Assembly: GCF_000379625.1 (NCBI RefSeq)
Contig: NZ_KB903243.1
Span: 124,105 to 188,104, forward strand
Direction: 5' to 3'
DNA from: Actinomycetospora chiangmaiensis DSM 45062
GTDB taxonomy: Bacteria; Actinomycetota; Actinomycetes; Mycobacteriales; Pseudonocardiaceae
DNA: 64,000 bases
Part shown: positions 16,312-26,100 of the stretch, one piece after another
Numbering within the stretch: position 1 is the stretch's first letter
Layout: each line of letters begins with the position of its first letter
Notes under the pieces: generated by a model
Told to the model about the DNA's origin: nothing
The model's input: the letters and a program-made list of their open reading frames with translations, nothing else
Databases searched by the model: none
Position numbers and translations under genes: made by a program

Positions 16312-16355
16312 TGTCCAAACAAAGTATTGACCTGACGAGTGAGGGAGCGTACTCC
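16312..16355 (+). promoter_or_regulatory. Promoter of the ABC importer with shared inositol-regulon element
   Basis: The element TGTCCAAACAAAGTATTGAC (16312-16331) runs into the -35 TTGACC (16327-16332). A 17-nt spacer leads to TACTCC (16350-16355). The same 20-nt element occurs at 34819-34800 and 41387-41368 on the minus strand (17 of 20 positions match the latter). Confidence 0.65.
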
Positions 16356-16437
16356 TATCACCGTGGTCGGGGTCACTCCCCGGAAGTCCCGCTGCCGGAC
16401 CCCGCCGGCGGCGACGCACAGAGAGAACTGATGCTCG

Positions 16438-17409
16438 ATGAGGAGTATTCGGAGCGTGCTGGCCGTCGCGGCCGCCGCCGCCGTCGCGCTCACCTTCACG
16501 GCGTGTTCCAGCCAGGGTGGCGCGCAGAACCAGAACCAGGCGACCGGCCAGCGGTTCACCATCGCGATGGTCACCCACGAGGCACCGGGTGACTCCTTCT
16601 GGGACAAGGTCCGGGCGGGCGCGCAGCAGGCGGCCTCCGAGCTCAACGTCGACCTGAAGTACTCGAACAACAACGACGGCGGGCAGCAGGCCACCCTCGT
16701 CCAGAACGCCATCGACTCCAAGGTCAACGGCATCGCGGTCACGTTGTCCTACCCCGACCAGGTCGGCCCCGTCGCGCAGAAGGCCGCGCAGGCCGGGATT
16801 CCGGTCGTCGGTTTCAACCAGGGCATCGACAACTACCAGAAGTACGGCTTGAAGATGTACTTCGGCTCCGACGAGACCCTCGCCGGACAGAGCGCGGGCC
16901 AGCGTCTCGGCCAGCTCAACCCGGGCGGCAAGGCCCTCTGCGTCATCCAGGAGCAGGGCTCGGTAGCCCTCGAGACCCGCTGCGCCGGCGTGAAGAGCGC
17001 CTATGCCAACACCGAGAACCTGCAGGTCAACGGCACCGACCTGCCGTCGGTGCAGCAGACCATCCAGGCCAAGCTGGCCCAGGACCCGTCGATCACCGAC
17101 GTCGTGACCCTCGGCGCCCCGGTCGCCCTCGCTGCCATGCAGGCGAAGCAGGCCGCCGGCAGCCAGGCGAAGATCGTCACGTTCGACCTCAACGCCGACG
17201 TGGCCAAGGCGATCCAGTCCAACCAGATCGCGTTCTCGGTCGACCAGCAGCCCTACGTGCAGGGCTACATGGCCGTCCAGGCCCTGTGGCTGAACCTCAG
17301 CAACGGCAACGACATCGGCGGCGGCAAGCCCGTGCTCACCGGTCCGTCGTTCGTCGACGCCAGCAACATCGGCCCGATCACGCAGTACGCGGCGAAGAAC
17401 ACCCGCTGA
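16438..17409 (+). CDS. Sugar/cyclitol-binding lipoprotein of a CUT2 ABC importer
   Basis: 323 residues. A lipoprotein signal peptide ends in the lipobox LTFTAC with Cys23. A periplasmic-binding-protein type 1 domain (RbsB-like) follows, with FTIAMVTHEAPGDSFWDKVR, SYPDQVGPVAQKA and AGIPVVGFNQGID. It delivers its ligand to the permease and ATPase encoded next. In this locus the ligand is probably an inositol or a derivative. ATG 16438 is chosen over ATG 16431, which is in another frame. Confidence 0.92.
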   Translation: MRSIRSVLAVAAAAAVALTFTACSSQGGAQNQNQATGQRFTIAMVTHEAPGDSFWDKVRAGAQQAASELNVDLKYSNNNDGGQQATLVQNAIDSKVNGIAVTLSYPDQVGPVAQKAAQAGIPVVGFNQGIDNYQKYGLKMYFGSDETLAGQSAGQRLGQLNPGGKALCVIQEQGSVALETRCAGVKSAYANTENLQVNGTDLPSVQQTIQAKLAQDPSITDVVTLGAPVALAAMQAKQAAGSQAKIVTFDLNADVAKAIQSNQIAFSVDQQPYVQGYMAVQALWLNLSNGNDIGGGKPVLTGPSFVDASNIGPITQYAAKNTR

Positions 17410-17489
17410 TCCACCCGGCGCCGGTCCGCCCCCGCGGACCGGCGCCGGTCCCCTGTCGGCATGAATCCCAGTCCCCTTGGAGCCCAGCG

Positions 17490-18554
17490 ATGAGCACCCC
17501 CGTCGCGACCCAGTCCCCTCCCACCCCGAGCAGCCCGGACGGACCGGTCCGCGTGCAGCGCTCGCTGGGCGCCCGCGTCCTCGGCCGCCCGGAGATCGGC
17601 GCGTTCGCGGCGGCGGTGGTCATCTTCGTCTTCTTCTTCGTCATCGCCCCGCCGTTCCGCACGGTCGAGGCGCTCTCGACGGTTCTCTACTCCGCCTCCA
17701 CGATCGGCATCGTCGCCCTCGGCGTCGCCCTGCTGATGATCGGCGGCGAGTTCGACCTGTCCTCGGGCGTCGCGGTCACCACCAGTGCCCTGGCCTCGGC
17801 GATGCTCTCCTACCAGCTCTCGCTCAACGTCTGGGTCGGCGTGATCGTCAGCCTGGTCATCTCGCTCGCGATCGGCGCCCTCAACGGCTGGCTGCTGGTC
17901 AAGACCAAGCTCCCGAGCTTCCTCATCACGCTCTCGACGTTCTTCGTCCTGCAGGGCGTGAACCTCGGGGTCACCAAGCTCGTCACCGGCACCGTCGCCA
18001 CCACCAACATCGACCAACTCGACGGGTTCGACTCCGCCAAGGCGATCTTCGCCGGTGACATACCGCTCGGGTTCATGACCGTCAAGGCGTCGGTCGTCTG
18101 GTGGCTGGTGTTCGTCGCCGTCGCCAGCTGGATCCTGCTGCGCACCCGGACCGGGAACTGGATCTTCGCGGTCGGCGGCAACCAGGACTCCGCCCGCGCT
18201 GTCGGTGTCCCGGTCGCCAAGGTCAAGATCGGCCTGTTCATGGGCGTCGCGTTCATGGCCTGGTTCCTCGGCCAGCACCTGCTGCTGAACTTCTCCACCG
18301 TGCAGGCGGGCCTCGGCGTCGGCAACGAGCTGATCTACATCGTCGCCGCGGTCGTCGGCGGCGCGCTGCTCACCGGCGGGTTCGGCTCCGCCATCGGCGC
18401 CGCGATCGGCGCCTTCATCTTCGGCATGACCACCCAGGGCATCGTCTACGCCGGCTGGGACCCGAACTGGTTCAAGACCTTCCTCGGCGTGATGCTCCTG
18501 CTCGCCGTGCTCGTGAACCTGTACGTCAAGAACTCCGCCTCGAAGCGCACGTAG
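17490..18554 (+). CDS. CUT2 ABC importer permease
   Basis: 354 residues with about 8-10 membrane segments. The RbsC/BPD_transp_2 pattern includes [21 protein letters not shown], quoted as [14 protein letters not shown], then [19 protein letters not shown] and the coupling region [19 protein letters not shown]. It starts at ATG 17490, 80 bp after the binding protein, and is followed 11 bp later by the ATPase. Family members pass ribose, xylose, fructose or inositol through the membrane. Confidence 0.92.
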   Translation: MSTPVATQSPPTPSSPDGPVRVQRSLGARVLGRPEIGAFAAAVVIFVFFFVIAPPFRTVEALSTVLYSASTIGIVALGVALLMIGGEFDLSSGVAVTTSALASAMLSYQLSLNVWVGVIVSLVISLAIGALNGWLLVKTKLPSFLITLSTFFVLQGVNLGVTKLVTGTVATTNIDQLDGFDSAKAIFAGDIPLGFMTVKASVVWWLVFVAVASWILLRTRTGNWIFAVGGNQDSARAVGVPVAKVKIGLFMGVAFMAWFLGQHLLLNFSTVQAGLGVGNELIYIVAAVVGGALLTGGFGSAIGAAIGAFIFGMTTQGIVYAGWDPNWFKTFLGVMLLLAVLVNLYVKNSASKRT

Positions 18555-18565
18555 GGACCCTGATC

Positions 18566-19381
18566 ATGACCGACACGATCGCCGAGCACGCCTCGGCCGA
18601 CCTGACCGCCGGCACCCCGCTCGTCGCGATGTCCGGCGTGGGCAAGGCCTACGGCGCGATCCGCGCCCTCGAGGGCGTCGACCTCACCGTCCGGGCCGGC
18701 GAGGTGACCTGCGTCCTGGGCGACAACGGCGCCGGGAAGTCCACCCTGATCAAGATCATGTCCGGACTGCACCCGCACTCCGAGGGCACCCTGACCGTCG
18801 ACGGGAAGGAGGTCCGCTTCGGCTCGCCGCGCGAGTCGCTCGACCGCGGCATCGCCACCGTCTACCAGGACCTCGCCGTCGTCTCCCTCATGGAGGTCTG
18901 GCGCAACTTCTTCCTCGGCTCGGAACTGCGCAAGGGCAGGTTCCCGCTGGCGCCGCTCGACATCCCGCGGATGCGCGAGATCGCCGACACCGAGCTCAAG
19001 AAGATGGGCATCCACGTCAAGGACATCAACCAGCCGATCGGCACGCTCTCGGGCGGTCAGCGCCAGTGCGTCGCGATCGCCCGCGCCGTCTACTTCGGCG
19101 CCCGGGTACTGATCCTCGACGAACCCACCGCCGCCCTCGGCGTCAAGCAGTCCGGCGTCGTGCTGAAGTACACCGCCGCCGCCCGCGACGCCGGCCTCGG
19201 GGTCGTGTTCATCACCCACAACCCGCACCACGCCTACATGGTCGGCGACCACTTCATCATCCTGAAACTGGGCCGTCGGGTCCTCGACCGCACGCGCGCC
19301 GAGGTCTCCCTCGAGGAGCTCACCGGGGAGATGGCGGGCGGTCAGGAACTCGCCGAGCTCTCCCACGAGCTCCAGCGGTGA
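18566..19381 (+). CDS. CUT2 ABC importer ATPase, single-domain form
   Basis: 271 residues. Walker [10 protein letters not shown] (52-60), Q-loop in TVYQDLAVV, signature LSGGQ, Walker [12 protein letters not shown] and the H-loop ITHNPHHA are all visible. RbsA/XylG-type ATPases usually carry two fused domains (about 500 residues); this one has a single domain like FrcA, so it probably works as a homodimer. The stop overlaps the next start (GTGA). Confidence 0.92.
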   Translation: MTDTIAEHASADLTAGTPLVAMSGVGKAYGAIRALEGVDLTVRAGEVTCVLGDNGAGKSTLIKIMSGLHPHSEGTLTVDGKEVRFGSPRESLDRGIATVYQDLAVVSLMEVWRNFFLGSELRKGRFPLAPLDIPRMREIADTELKKMGIHVKDINQPIGTLSGGQRQCVAIARAVYFGARVLILDEPTAALGVKQSGVVLKYTAAARDAGLGVVFITHNPHHAYMVGDHFIILKLGRRVLDRTRAEVSLEELTGEMAGGQELAELSHELQR

Positions 19382-20370
19382 GTTCCCCCCTGCGTTTCGG
19401 CGTCCTCGGCGCCGCCCGCATCGCGGTCGTCGCGCTCGCGGAGCCCGCGACGACGACGGGCGACCGGATGGTCGCCGTCGCCGCCCGGGATCACGGGCGG
19501 GCCGAGGCCTTCGCGGCCGAGCACGGCGTCGAACGGGTGCACGACACCTACGACGACGTGCTCGCCGACCCGGAGGTCGAGGTCGTCTACGTCCCGCTCG
19601 CCAACGGCCTGCACGGCCGCTGGACCCGGGCGGCGATCGAGGCGGGGAAGCACGTGCTCGTCGAGAAGCCGTTCGCCTCGAACGCGGCGGAGGCCCGCGA
19701 GGTCGCCGCGGCCGCACGAGCGGCGGGGGTGGTGGTCGTCGAGGCGTTTCACCACGTGCACCACCCCGTGACCCGCCGCCTCGTCTCGCTGCGGTCCGAG
19801 CTCGGCGAGCTGCAGCACGTCGAGACGACGTTCCGCATGCCGGCCCCACCCCAGGACGACCCTCGCTGGTCGTTCGATCTCGCCGGCGGCGCCCTCATGG
19901 ACCTCGGCTGCTACGCACTCCACCTGCAGCGCCGGTTGGTCGGCTCCGAACCCGTCGTCGTGCACGCCTCCGGGACCGAACGCTCGCCGGCGGTCGACGC
20001 ATCGATCACCGCGGACCTCGCGTTCCCCTCCGGGGTCACCGGCCGAGCGTCCTGCGACATGGCCGCCGACTCGTGGACGATCACCGCCCGCGTGATCGGC
20101 TCACGCGGCGAGGCGACGGCGATGAACGTGGTGCTGCCGCAGTTCGACGACCGGATCGTCGTCCACGTCGACGGGGAGCACCGCACGGAGCATCTCGGCA
20201 CCCGCTCGACGTACACCTACCAGCTCGAGGCCCTGCGGGCGCACCTGCGCGAGGGCGCCCCCTACCCGCTCGACCTCGACGACGCCGTGGCCCAAGCCGA
20301 GCTGATCGACGTGGTCTACGCCGCCGCCGGGTTCGTGCCGCGACCGCGGACCGAGCCGGTACTGCACTGA
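19378..20370 (+). CDS. Gfo/Idh/MocA-family oxidoreductase
   Basis: 330 residues. The Rossmann start [14 protein letters not shown] is followed by [12 protein letters not shown] and the family motif VEKPFASN with the catalytic-region Lys. The substrate domain has [14 protein letters not shown]. The GTG start overlaps the ATPase stop, so it is co-expressed with importer genes. It probably oxidises a cyclitol or sugar at a ring hydroxyl with NAD(P). It is more like the dihydrodiol/sugar dehydrogenase branch than the IolG proteins at 23451 and 32719. Confidence 0.85.
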   Translation: MSSPLRFGVLGAARIAVVALAEPATTTGDRMVAVAARDHGRAEAFAAEHGVERVHDTYDDVLADPEVEVVYVPLANGLHGRWTRAAIEAGKHVLVEKPFASNAAEAREVAAAARAAGVVVVEAFHHVHHPVTRRLVSLRSELGELQHVETTFRMPAPPQDDPRWSFDLAGGALMDLGCYALHLQRRLVGSEPVVVHASGTERSPAVDASITADLAFPSGVTGRASCDMAADSWTITARVIGSRGEATAMNVVLPQFDDRIVVHVDGEHRTEHLGTRSTYTYQLEALRAHLREGAPYPLDLDDAVAQAELIDVVYAAAGFVPRPRTEPVLH

Positions 20371-20396
20371 GGCGCGCCTCCTCGAGAGGTACGAAG

Positions 20397-20432
20397 GGGC
20401 CGTTCGTCACCCTCTTCCGTGACGAACGGCCC
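20397..20432. terminator. Bidirectional intrinsic terminator
   Basis: A perfect 14-bp stem, GGGCCGTTCGTCAC with its complement, and an 8-nt loop lie between the convergent Gfo/Idh gene and lacI-type gene. Confidence 0.8.
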
Positions 20433-20443
20433 GTTCGCGCCGA

Positions 20444-21424
20444 TCAGGGGCGGGCGCACGGCGGCGGCGCCGTCGTCCCGCGCACGACCAGCCGCGGCGC
20501 GAGCACGACCTCGCCCACCTCGTCCCGCTCCCCGTCGAGACGCCGGGCCACCAGGTCGAGGGCGTGTTCGACGAGGGCCGGGACGTCCTGGCTGACGGTC
20601 GTGAGGTCGACGTGGGCCAGGCGGGAGAGCGGGCTGTCGTCGAACCCGGCGACCGAGACGTCGCCGGGCACCCGCACCCCCGCACGCACGAGGGCGTCGA
20701 GCAGGCCGACGGCGGCGCGATCGTTGAACACCGTCACCCCGGTCGCCGCGCCGAGGTCCGCCGCGGCCGCCGCGCCGTCGGCCTCCCCGTGCCCGCCGCG
20801 CACCACGCGCGGCTCCAGCCCGGCCGCCGTCATCGCCCGCTCGTAACCGCGGCAGCGATCGGCGGCGATCGTCCCCGGCCCGCCGTCGACGTGGACCACG
20901 GCGCGGTGCCCGAGCGCGAGGAGGTGCTCGGTCGCCTCGCGGGCGCCCCGCTCGTCGTCCACCCGGACGCTGTCGACCCCGCTCGCGCGGCCGGTGACGG
21001 CCACGAGCGGGACCTGCCCGTCGAGCGCGACGAGCCACTCGCCCGGGCTGGACGTCCCGAGCAGGAGCAGGGCCTCGCACCGGGAGTCGATCAGCGTCTC
21101 CACCGCCCGTTCCTCGTCGCGAGCCGGGCTGCGTGCACCGATGAGCAGGTCGAAGCCGCGCCGGGCGGACGCGGCGAGCAGCTCCTCGACCAGCTCGGAG
21201 TGGAACGTCGAGCGCACGTCGGTGACGACGCCGAGCATCCCGGACCGACGGCGGGCCAGGAGGCTGGCCGCCCGGTCGGGCCGGTAGCCGAGCTCCTCGG
21301 CCGCCGCGAGCACCCGCACCCGCGTCGCCTCGCTGGGCCCCGGCGCGCCGCGGAGGACGAGCGACACCGAGGCGGTGGAGCACCCGGCGGCCGTGGCGAC
21401 GTCGGCCAGTCGAGGACGAGACAT
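20444..21424 (-). CDS. LacI-family regulator 1 (PhyH/iol operon)
   Basis: 326 residues from ATG 21424. The LacI helix-turn-helix is LADVATAAGCSTASVSLVLRG, followed by the hinge LGYRPDRAASLLARRR and a sugar-binding core ending in GDVSVAGFDDSPLSRLAHVDLTTV. It is divergent from the operon at 21527, with a palindrome TTAAAGCGCTTTAA between them. It is a paralog of the LacI at 28436 (shared MLGVV..VRSTFH and DSRCEALLLLGT), but the first recognition-helix residues differ (CST versus LSR), matching their different operators. Confidence 0.9.
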   Translation of the reverse strand: MSRPRLADVATAAGCSTASVSLVLRGAPGPSEATRVRVLAAAEELGYRPDRAASLLARRRSGMLGVVTDVRSTFHSELVEELLAASARRGFDLLIGARSPARDEERAVETLIDSRCEALLLLGTSSPGEWLVALDGQVPLVAVTGRASGVDSVRVDDERGAREATEHLLALGHRAVVHVDGGPGTIAADRCRGYERAMTAAGLEPRVVRGGHGEADGAAAAADLGAATGVTVFNDRAAVGLLDALVRAGVRVPGDVSVAGFDDSPLSRLAHVDLTTVSQDVPALVEHALDLVARRLDGERDEVGEVVLAPRLVVRGTTAPPPCARP

Positions 21425-21448
21425 GCCGGGGCACTCCGCATCTTTGTC

Positions 21449-21478
21449 TTGACATGAAATCCCGTGAGCACGGACACT
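21449..21478 (+). promoter_or_regulatory. Probable promoter of the PhyH-iol operon
   Basis: Consensus -35 TTGACA at 21449-21454 with GACACT at 21473-21478 as a weak -10 after 18 nt. The LacI-type operator lies immediately downstream. Confidence 0.45.
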
Positions 21479-21489
21479 CATCGTGCACC

Positions 21490-21503
21490 TTAAAGCGCTT
21501 TAA
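21490..21503. promoter_or_regulatory. LacI-type operator, site A
   Basis: A perfect 14-bp palindrome TTAAAGCGCTTTAA, extended as CC..AGG, in the gap between lacI 1 and the PhyH gene and downstream of the likely promoter. Confidence 0.75.
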
Positions 21504-21526
21504 AGGCTCCCGGAAGGAGTCCGACG

Positions 21527-22678
21527 ATGACGTCGATCGCGGCCCCGATGTGGCTCGACCCGGCCGATGCCCACGTCGAGGACCTGCGCGCCCACGTCGA
21601 GCGGGGCACCGACCCGGCCGCGCACCCCCGGGCCGCGGAGATCCGCGAGGGCGTGCCGGTCTACGACGTGGCGACCCTCCTCGCCGACGAGCGCCACGGC
21701 GTGCAGGCCGAACTCGTCGCGACCCTGCTCGACGGGGCGGGCATCGTCGTCCTCGCCGGCGCATTCGCCGGCCCGGTGCTCGAGGCGGCCACCGCCGAGT
21801 TCCGCGCGATGATCGCCGAGCAGCGCGCCTCCGGCGCCGTCGCGGGCGATCACTTCGCGAAGCCCGGCGCCAACGACCGCATCTGGAACGCCGCGGAGAA
21901 GCTCGCCCGCCGCGCTCCCGAGGTGTTCGCCGCGTACTACGCGAACCCCGCGCTCGCGCTGGTCTGCGAGGCCTGGCTCGGCCCCGGCTACCAGGTGACC
22001 TCGCAGGTCAACCAGGTCAACCCCGGTGGGGCCGCCCAGAGCCCCCACCGCGACTACCACCTCGGCTTCATGGACGCGGCCGGCGCCACCCGCTACCCCG
22101 CCCACGTCCATCGCCTCTCCCCCGCGCTCACGCTGCAGGGCGCCGTGGCGCACGGCGACATGCCCGTCGAGTCAGGCCCGACGATGTACCTGCCGGGCTC
22201 GCAGACCTACCCGCACGGCTACCTCGTCGCCGACCGCGAGGACTTCCGCGCCTACTTCGCCGAGCACCACGTGCAGCTGCCGCTCTCCGCCGGCGACGCG
22301 GTGTTCTTCAACCCCGCCCTGCTCCACGGCGCCGGCCACAACCGCACGGCCGACGTCCACCGCCTCGCCAACCTCCTCCAGATCTCGTCGGCCTTCGGCC
22401 GGGCGATGGAGAGCTGCGACCGCGCCGCGATGGCCCGCGCGGTCTTCCCCGCGCTCTTCTCCCTGCCCGACGACGGCGCGCTGGAGAATGCCGTCGCCGC
22501 GACCGCCGAGGGCTACGCGTTCCCGACCGACCTCGACGCGGACCCGCCGGTCGACGGCCTCGCGCCGCCCTCGCCGGCGGACGTCCTGCTGCGGGCCGTG
22601 CGCGAACGGTGGTCGGCCGCGCAGCTGGACGAGGTCCTGGCCGGTCAGACGTCCCGACGCCGGGGCGTGGTCACGTGA
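21527..22678 (+). CDS. Phytanoyl-CoA dioxygenase (PhyH)-like Fe(II)/2-oxoglutarate oxygenase
   Basis: 383 residues. The facial triad start HxD is in SPHRDYHLG (His174, Asp176), and the distal His is in FFNPALLHGAGHNRT (His267), followed by an Arg that can bind 2-oxoglutarate. Family members hydroxylate aliphatic or sugar-like substrates, and hydroxylation of an O-methyl group leads to demethylation. It is the first gene of a tightly overlapped operon with SDR, inositol dehydrogenase and two TIM-barrel isomerases, so its substrate is probably a substituted cyclitol. That role is inference. Confidence 0.85.
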   Translation: MTSIAAPMWLDPADAHVEDLRAHVERGTDPAAHPRAAEIREGVPVYDVATLLADERHGVQAELVATLLDGAGIVVLAGAFAGPVLEAATAEFRAMIAEQRASGAVAGDHFAKPGANDRIWNAAEKLARRAPEVFAAYYANPALALVCEAWLGPGYQVTSQVNQVNPGGAAQSPHRDYHLGFMDAAGATRYPAHVHRLSPALTLQGAVAHGDMPVESGPTMYLPGSQTYPHGYLVADREDFRAYFAEHHVQLPLSAGDAVFFNPALLHGAGHNRTADVHRLANLLQISSAFGRAMESCDRAAMARAVFPALFSLPDDGALENAVAATAEGYAFPTDLDADPPVDGLAPPSPADVLLRAVRERWSAAQLDEVLAGQTSRRRGVVT

Positions 22679-23454
22679 GCGGGCTGCTCGCGGACCGCGT
22701 GGTGCTCGTGGTCGGCGGCACCTCCGGCGTCGGCGCGGCGACCGCCCGGGTCGCCCGGCGGGAGGGAGCGACGGTGGCCGTCGCGGGCCGTCGTCGGGAA
22801 CACGGGGAGAAGGTCGCGGCGGACCTGGGCGCACTGTTCGTGTCCTGCGACGTCGCCGACGTCGAGGCGTGCCGTACGGCGGTGTCGACGGTCCTCGCCG
22901 AGTTCGGACGGGTCGACGGCCTGGTGAACGCGGCCGGGCTGACCGACCGCGGCTCGTTGCTCGACACTTCCCCGGAGCTGTTCGACGCGCACGTGGCGGT
23001 CAACCTGCGCGGCCCGTTCTTCCTCATGCAGGCCGTCGTGGCGGACCTGGTCCGGCGCGGCGAGCCGGGCTCGATCGTGAACATCGGGTCCGAGGCGGCC
23101 CGCGGCGGGGCGCCGGAGCTCAGCCCCTACGCGGCGACCAGGGGCGGCCTCGCGACGCTCACCCGCAACGCCGCGCACGCGCACCGGTTCGACCGGATCC
23201 GGATCAACCAGCTCGACATCGGCTGGACCGCCACCGAGGGCGAGGACGCGACCCAGCGGCGGTTCCACGGCGCGGACGACGACTGGCGCGCGCGGGCCGG
23301 GGCCGACCTGCCCGCCGGTCGCCTGGCCGACCCCGAGGACGCCGCCGAGATGGTCGTCCTCCTGCTCTCCGACCGGTCCGGGGTGGTCACCGGCTCGGTC
23401 ATCGACTGGGACCAGCAGGTCCCCGGCGCCCACGACGGAAAGGCACTGCAGTGA
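22675..23454 (+). CDS. SDR-family protein with YxxxR in place of YxxxK
   Basis: 259 residues. The Rossmann motif GGTSGVG, NAAG and the serine in NIGSEAARGG (Ser139) are normal. The catalytic tetrad Lys is replaced: the stretch reads SPYAATRGGLA (Tyr152, Arg156). The GTG start overlaps the PhyH stop, and the stop overlaps the next start. Probably an NAD(P)-dependent cyclitol or sugar oxidoreductase; the Lys-to-Arg change may reduce or alter activity. Confidence 0.85.
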   Translation: MSGLLADRVVLVVGGTSGVGAATARVARREGATVAVAGRRREHGEKVAADLGALFVSCDVADVEACRTAVSTVLAEFGRVDGLVNAAGLTDRGSLLDTSPELFDAHVAVNLRGPFFLMQAVVADLVRRGEPGSIVNIGSEAARGGAPELSPYAATRGGLATLTRNAAHAHRFDRIRINQLDIGWTATEGEDATQRRFHGADDDWRARAGADLPAGRLADPEDAAEMVVLLLSDRSGVVTGSVIDWDQQVPGAHDGKALQ

Positions 23455-24446
23455 AGATCGGACTCATCGGCCTCGGGCGCATCGGGGCCTTCCACGCGCA
23501 CACGCTGCGCGGGATCGTCGACGGGCTCGTGGTCACCGACGCGCGCGCCGACGTGACCGCCGCCGTCGCGGCCGAGGTGGGCGCCACCGCGGTCGCGACC
23601 CCGGAGGACGTGTTCGCCGCGGGCGTCGACGGCGTCGTCATCGCCGCGGCGACGCCGGCCCACCCGGAGCTGCTGCTCGCCGCGGTCGACGCCGGGCTCC
23701 CCGCCTTCTGCGAGAAGCCGCTCGCCGGTCGCATCGACGACGCGCTCGACGTCGCCGCGAAGCTCGCGGGCCGCGACGAGCGCGTGCAGATCGGCTACCC
23801 GCGGCGCTTCGACGCCGGCTACATCGCGGCGCGGGCGGCCGTGCAGGACGGCGCGCTCGGTCGCGTCCACACCGTCCGCGCGACCACGCTGGACCCGGCG
23901 CCGCCGCCCCTGGACTACGTCCGCATCTCCGGTGGCATCTTCCGCGACTGCTCGGTGCACGACTTCGACGCCCTCCGCTGGGTGACCGGCCGTGAGGTCG
24001 TCGAGGTGTTCGCCTCCGGCGACACGGCGGGCGACCCGGTGTTCGCCGAGGTCGGGGACGTCTCGACGTCGGCCGCGCTGCTCACGCTCGACGACGGATC
24101 GCACGCGCTGGTCTCCAACACCCGCTACAACCCGCGCGGCTACGACGTGCGGATGGAGCTGCACGGCGACCGCGACTCGCTCGCCGTCGGGCTCGACGAC
24201 GGGCTGCCGCTGCGCTCGGCCGAGCCCGGCGTCGCGTTCCCGGCGGGAACGCCGCACGGGTTCTTCATGGATCGCCTCGCGCCCGCGTTCCGGGCGGAGC
24301 TGAGCGCCTTCACCGAGCTGGTGGCAGGGACGCGGTCGACGCCGTGCTCCGTCGCCGACGCCATGGCCGCGAACTGGATCGCCGAGGCCGCCACCCTGTC
24401 CCTGCACGAGCACCGTCCGGTGCGGATCGACGAGGTCACCCGATGA
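23451..24446 (+). CDS. iolG: Inositol 2-dehydrogenase-like Gfo/Idh/MocA protein
   Basis: 331 residues. The N-terminal NAD motif is IGLIGLGRIGAFHA; CEKPLAG carries the active-site Lys; IGYPRRFDAGY and FRDCSVHDFDALRW carry the substrate Asp/His pair expected in IolG. It oxidises myo-inositol or a stereoisomer to an inosose. It is one of two IolG-like proteins here (the other at 32719). The GTG start overlaps the SDR stop; the stop overlaps the next ATG. Confidence 0.85.
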   Translation: MKIGLIGLGRIGAFHAHTLRGIVDGLVVTDARADVTAAVAAEVGATAVATPEDVFAAGVDGVVIAAATPAHPELLLAAVDAGLPAFCEKPLAGRIDDALDVAAKLAGRDERVQIGYPRRFDAGYIAARAAVQDGALGRVHTVRATTLDPAPPPLDYVRISGGIFRDCSVHDFDALRWVTGREVVEVFASGDTAGDPVFAEVGDVSTSAALLTLDDGSHALVSNTRYNPRGYDVRMELHGDRDSLAVGLDDGLPLRSAEPGVAFPAGTPHGFFMDRLAPAFRAELSAFTELVAGTRSTPCSVADAMAANWIAEAATLSLHEHRPVRIDEVTR

Positions 24447-25312
24447 ACAGCCCCAAGATCGCCGGCGCTCCGATCTCCTGGGGCGTGTGCGAGGTCCCCG
24501 GCTGGGGCTACCAGCTCGAGCCCAAGCGTGTGCTCACCGAGATGCGCGAGGTCGGACTCGCGGCCACCGAGTTCGGGCCCGACGGGTTCCTGCCCGCCGA
24601 CGCCGCCGCGAAGGCCGCGACGCTCGCGGAGTACGACCTGCACGCCGTCGGCGGTTTCACCCCGACGCTGCTGCACGTGCCGGACCACGACCCGCTGCCC
24701 GGCGTCGTCGACCTGCTCGCGAGCTACGACGCCGCGCGCGCCGGCACGCTCGTGCTCTCCGCCGACTCCGGCGGCGCCGGCTACGACTCGCGCCCCGAGC
24801 TCGACGCGGCCGGCTGGTCGCTGCTGCTCGGCAACCTCGACCGGATCGCGGAGTACGCCCGGACACGCGGCGTCGAGGCGGTGCTGCACCCGCACGTCGG
24901 GACGATGGTCGAGAACACCGACGACGTGCAGCGCGTGCTCGCGGGCTCGTCGATCGGGCTGTGCCTGGACACCGGGCACCTGCTCATCGGTGGCACCGAC
25001 CCGGCCGACATCACCCGCCAGGCGCCGGAGCGCGTGGCGCACACCCACCTCAAGGACGTCGACCTGGGGCTGGCCCGGCAGGTGCAGGACGGCCGGCTGA
25101 CCTACACCGAGGCGGTCTCGCGGGGGATGTACCGGCCGCTCGGGTCCGGCGACGTGAACCTGACGGCGGTGCTGCGCGACCTGGCCGCCCGCGGCTACGA
25201 CGGCTGGTACGTGCTGGAGCAGGACACGATCCTGTCCGAGGAACCGTCCGGTGTCGGACCGGTCGCCGACGTCGCGGCGTCCGTCGAGCACCTGCGGTCG
25301 GTGCTGGCATGA
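24443..25312 (+). CDS. iolE: IolE-like inosose dehydratase / xylose isomerase-like TIM barrel
   Basis: 289 residues of the AP-endonuclease-2 TIM-barrel family. It begins IAGAPISWGVCEVPGWGYQL, which I recognise from actinobacterial IolE-type proteins. Metal-ligand stretches TEFGPDGFLP, EAVLHPHVGT, LCLDTGHLLI and HTHLKDVDL are in order. It would dehydrate 2-keto-myo-inositol or epimerise a related keto-cyclitol. ATGA overlap on both sides. A second protein of this type is at 33786. Confidence 0.82.
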   Translation: MNSPKIAGAPISWGVCEVPGWGYQLEPKRVLTEMREVGLAATEFGPDGFLPADAAAKAATLAEYDLHAVGGFTPTLLHVPDHDPLPGVVDLLASYDAARAGTLVLSADSGGAGYDSRPELDAAGWSLLLGNLDRIAEYARTRGVEAVLHPHVGTMVENTDDVQRVLAGSSIGLCLDTGHLLIGGTDPADITRQAPERVAHTHLKDVDLGLARQVQDGRLTYTEAVSRGMYRPLGSGDVNLTAVLRDLAARGYDGWYVLEQDTILSEEPSGVGPVADVAASVEHLRSVLA

Positions 25313-26085
25313 GCGTCACGCTGGCCGCCTGCGCGGAGATGCTGTTCGTGGACCTGCCGTTCGCCGACCGCGTCCGGCGGCTCCACGAGCGCGGGTTCGA
25401 GATCGAGATCTGGAACTGGGCGACGAAGGACGTCGACGACCTGACGGCCACGGGGGCGCGGTACTCCTCGATGACCGGCTACCTGACCGGTTCGCTCACC
25501 GACCCCGACGGCATCGCCGAACTGCTCGCCTCGGCCCGCCGCTCGCTCGAGGTCGCGGCGAAGCTCGACTGCCCGCGCCTGAACCTGCACGGCACCGGCC
25601 TCGACGGGCAGGGCCTGCCGGTGGTGCCGGTGGAGGTCGTGACGCCGCGGATGTGGCTGACGGCGGCCGACACGCTACGCCGGGTCGCGGAGCTCGGCGC
25701 CGAGGCCGGCCGGGTGTTCACGCTCGAGAACCTCAACCTCGACGTCGACCACCCCGGGGTGCCGTTCGCGAGGGCCGCGGACACGCTCGAGCTGGTGCGG
25801 GCGGTCGGATCCCGGAACGTGCGGATGAACCTCGACCTCTACCACGCGCAGATCGGCGAGGGGAACCTCATCGCCCTGCTCGACGAGGCGCTGCCGTTCG
25901 TGGGCGAGATCCAGGTGGCGGACGTGCCGGGGCGCTGCGAGCCGGGCACCGGGGAGATCCACTACCCGGCGATCGCCCGGGCCCTCGCCGACCGGGGCTA
26001 CACCGGCGTGGTCGGACTCGAGGGGTGGGCGAGCGGCGACCCCGATGCGGCGCTGGACGCGTTCGAGGCGGCATTCAGGGTCTGA
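25309..26085 (+). CDS. Hydroxypyruvate isomerase/IolI-like TIM-barrel protein
   Basis: 258 residues. The Hyi-type pattern includes FEIEIWNW, LNLHGTGL, VFTLENLNLDVDHPG, RMNLDLYHAQIGEGNL and QVADVPGRCEPGTGEI. Such proteins isomerise hydroxypyruvate/tartronate semialdehyde or keto-inositols. It is the last gene of the operon and is followed by a strong terminator. Its place in an iol operon favours an inosose isomerase role, but this is not certain. Confidence 0.83.
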   Translation: MSVTLAACAEMLFVDLPFADRVRRLHERGFEIEIWNWATKDVDDLTATGARYSSMTGYLTGSLTDPDGIAELLASARRSLEVAAKLDCPRLNLHGTGLDGQGLPVVPVEVVTPRMWLTAADTLRRVAELGAEAGRVFTLENLNLDVDHPGVPFARAADTLELVRAVGSRNVRMNLDLYHAQIGEGNLIALLDEALPFVGEIQVADVPGRCEPGTGEIHYPAIARALADRGYTGVVGLEGWASGDPDAALDAFEAAFRV

Positions 26086-26100
26086 TCCCCGCCACGCACC

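Noticed and set aside
18566-19381. The ABC ATPase as a truncated RbsA
   Set aside because: All motifs of one complete domain are present, and single-domain FrcA-type ATPases are known, so it is treated as intact.
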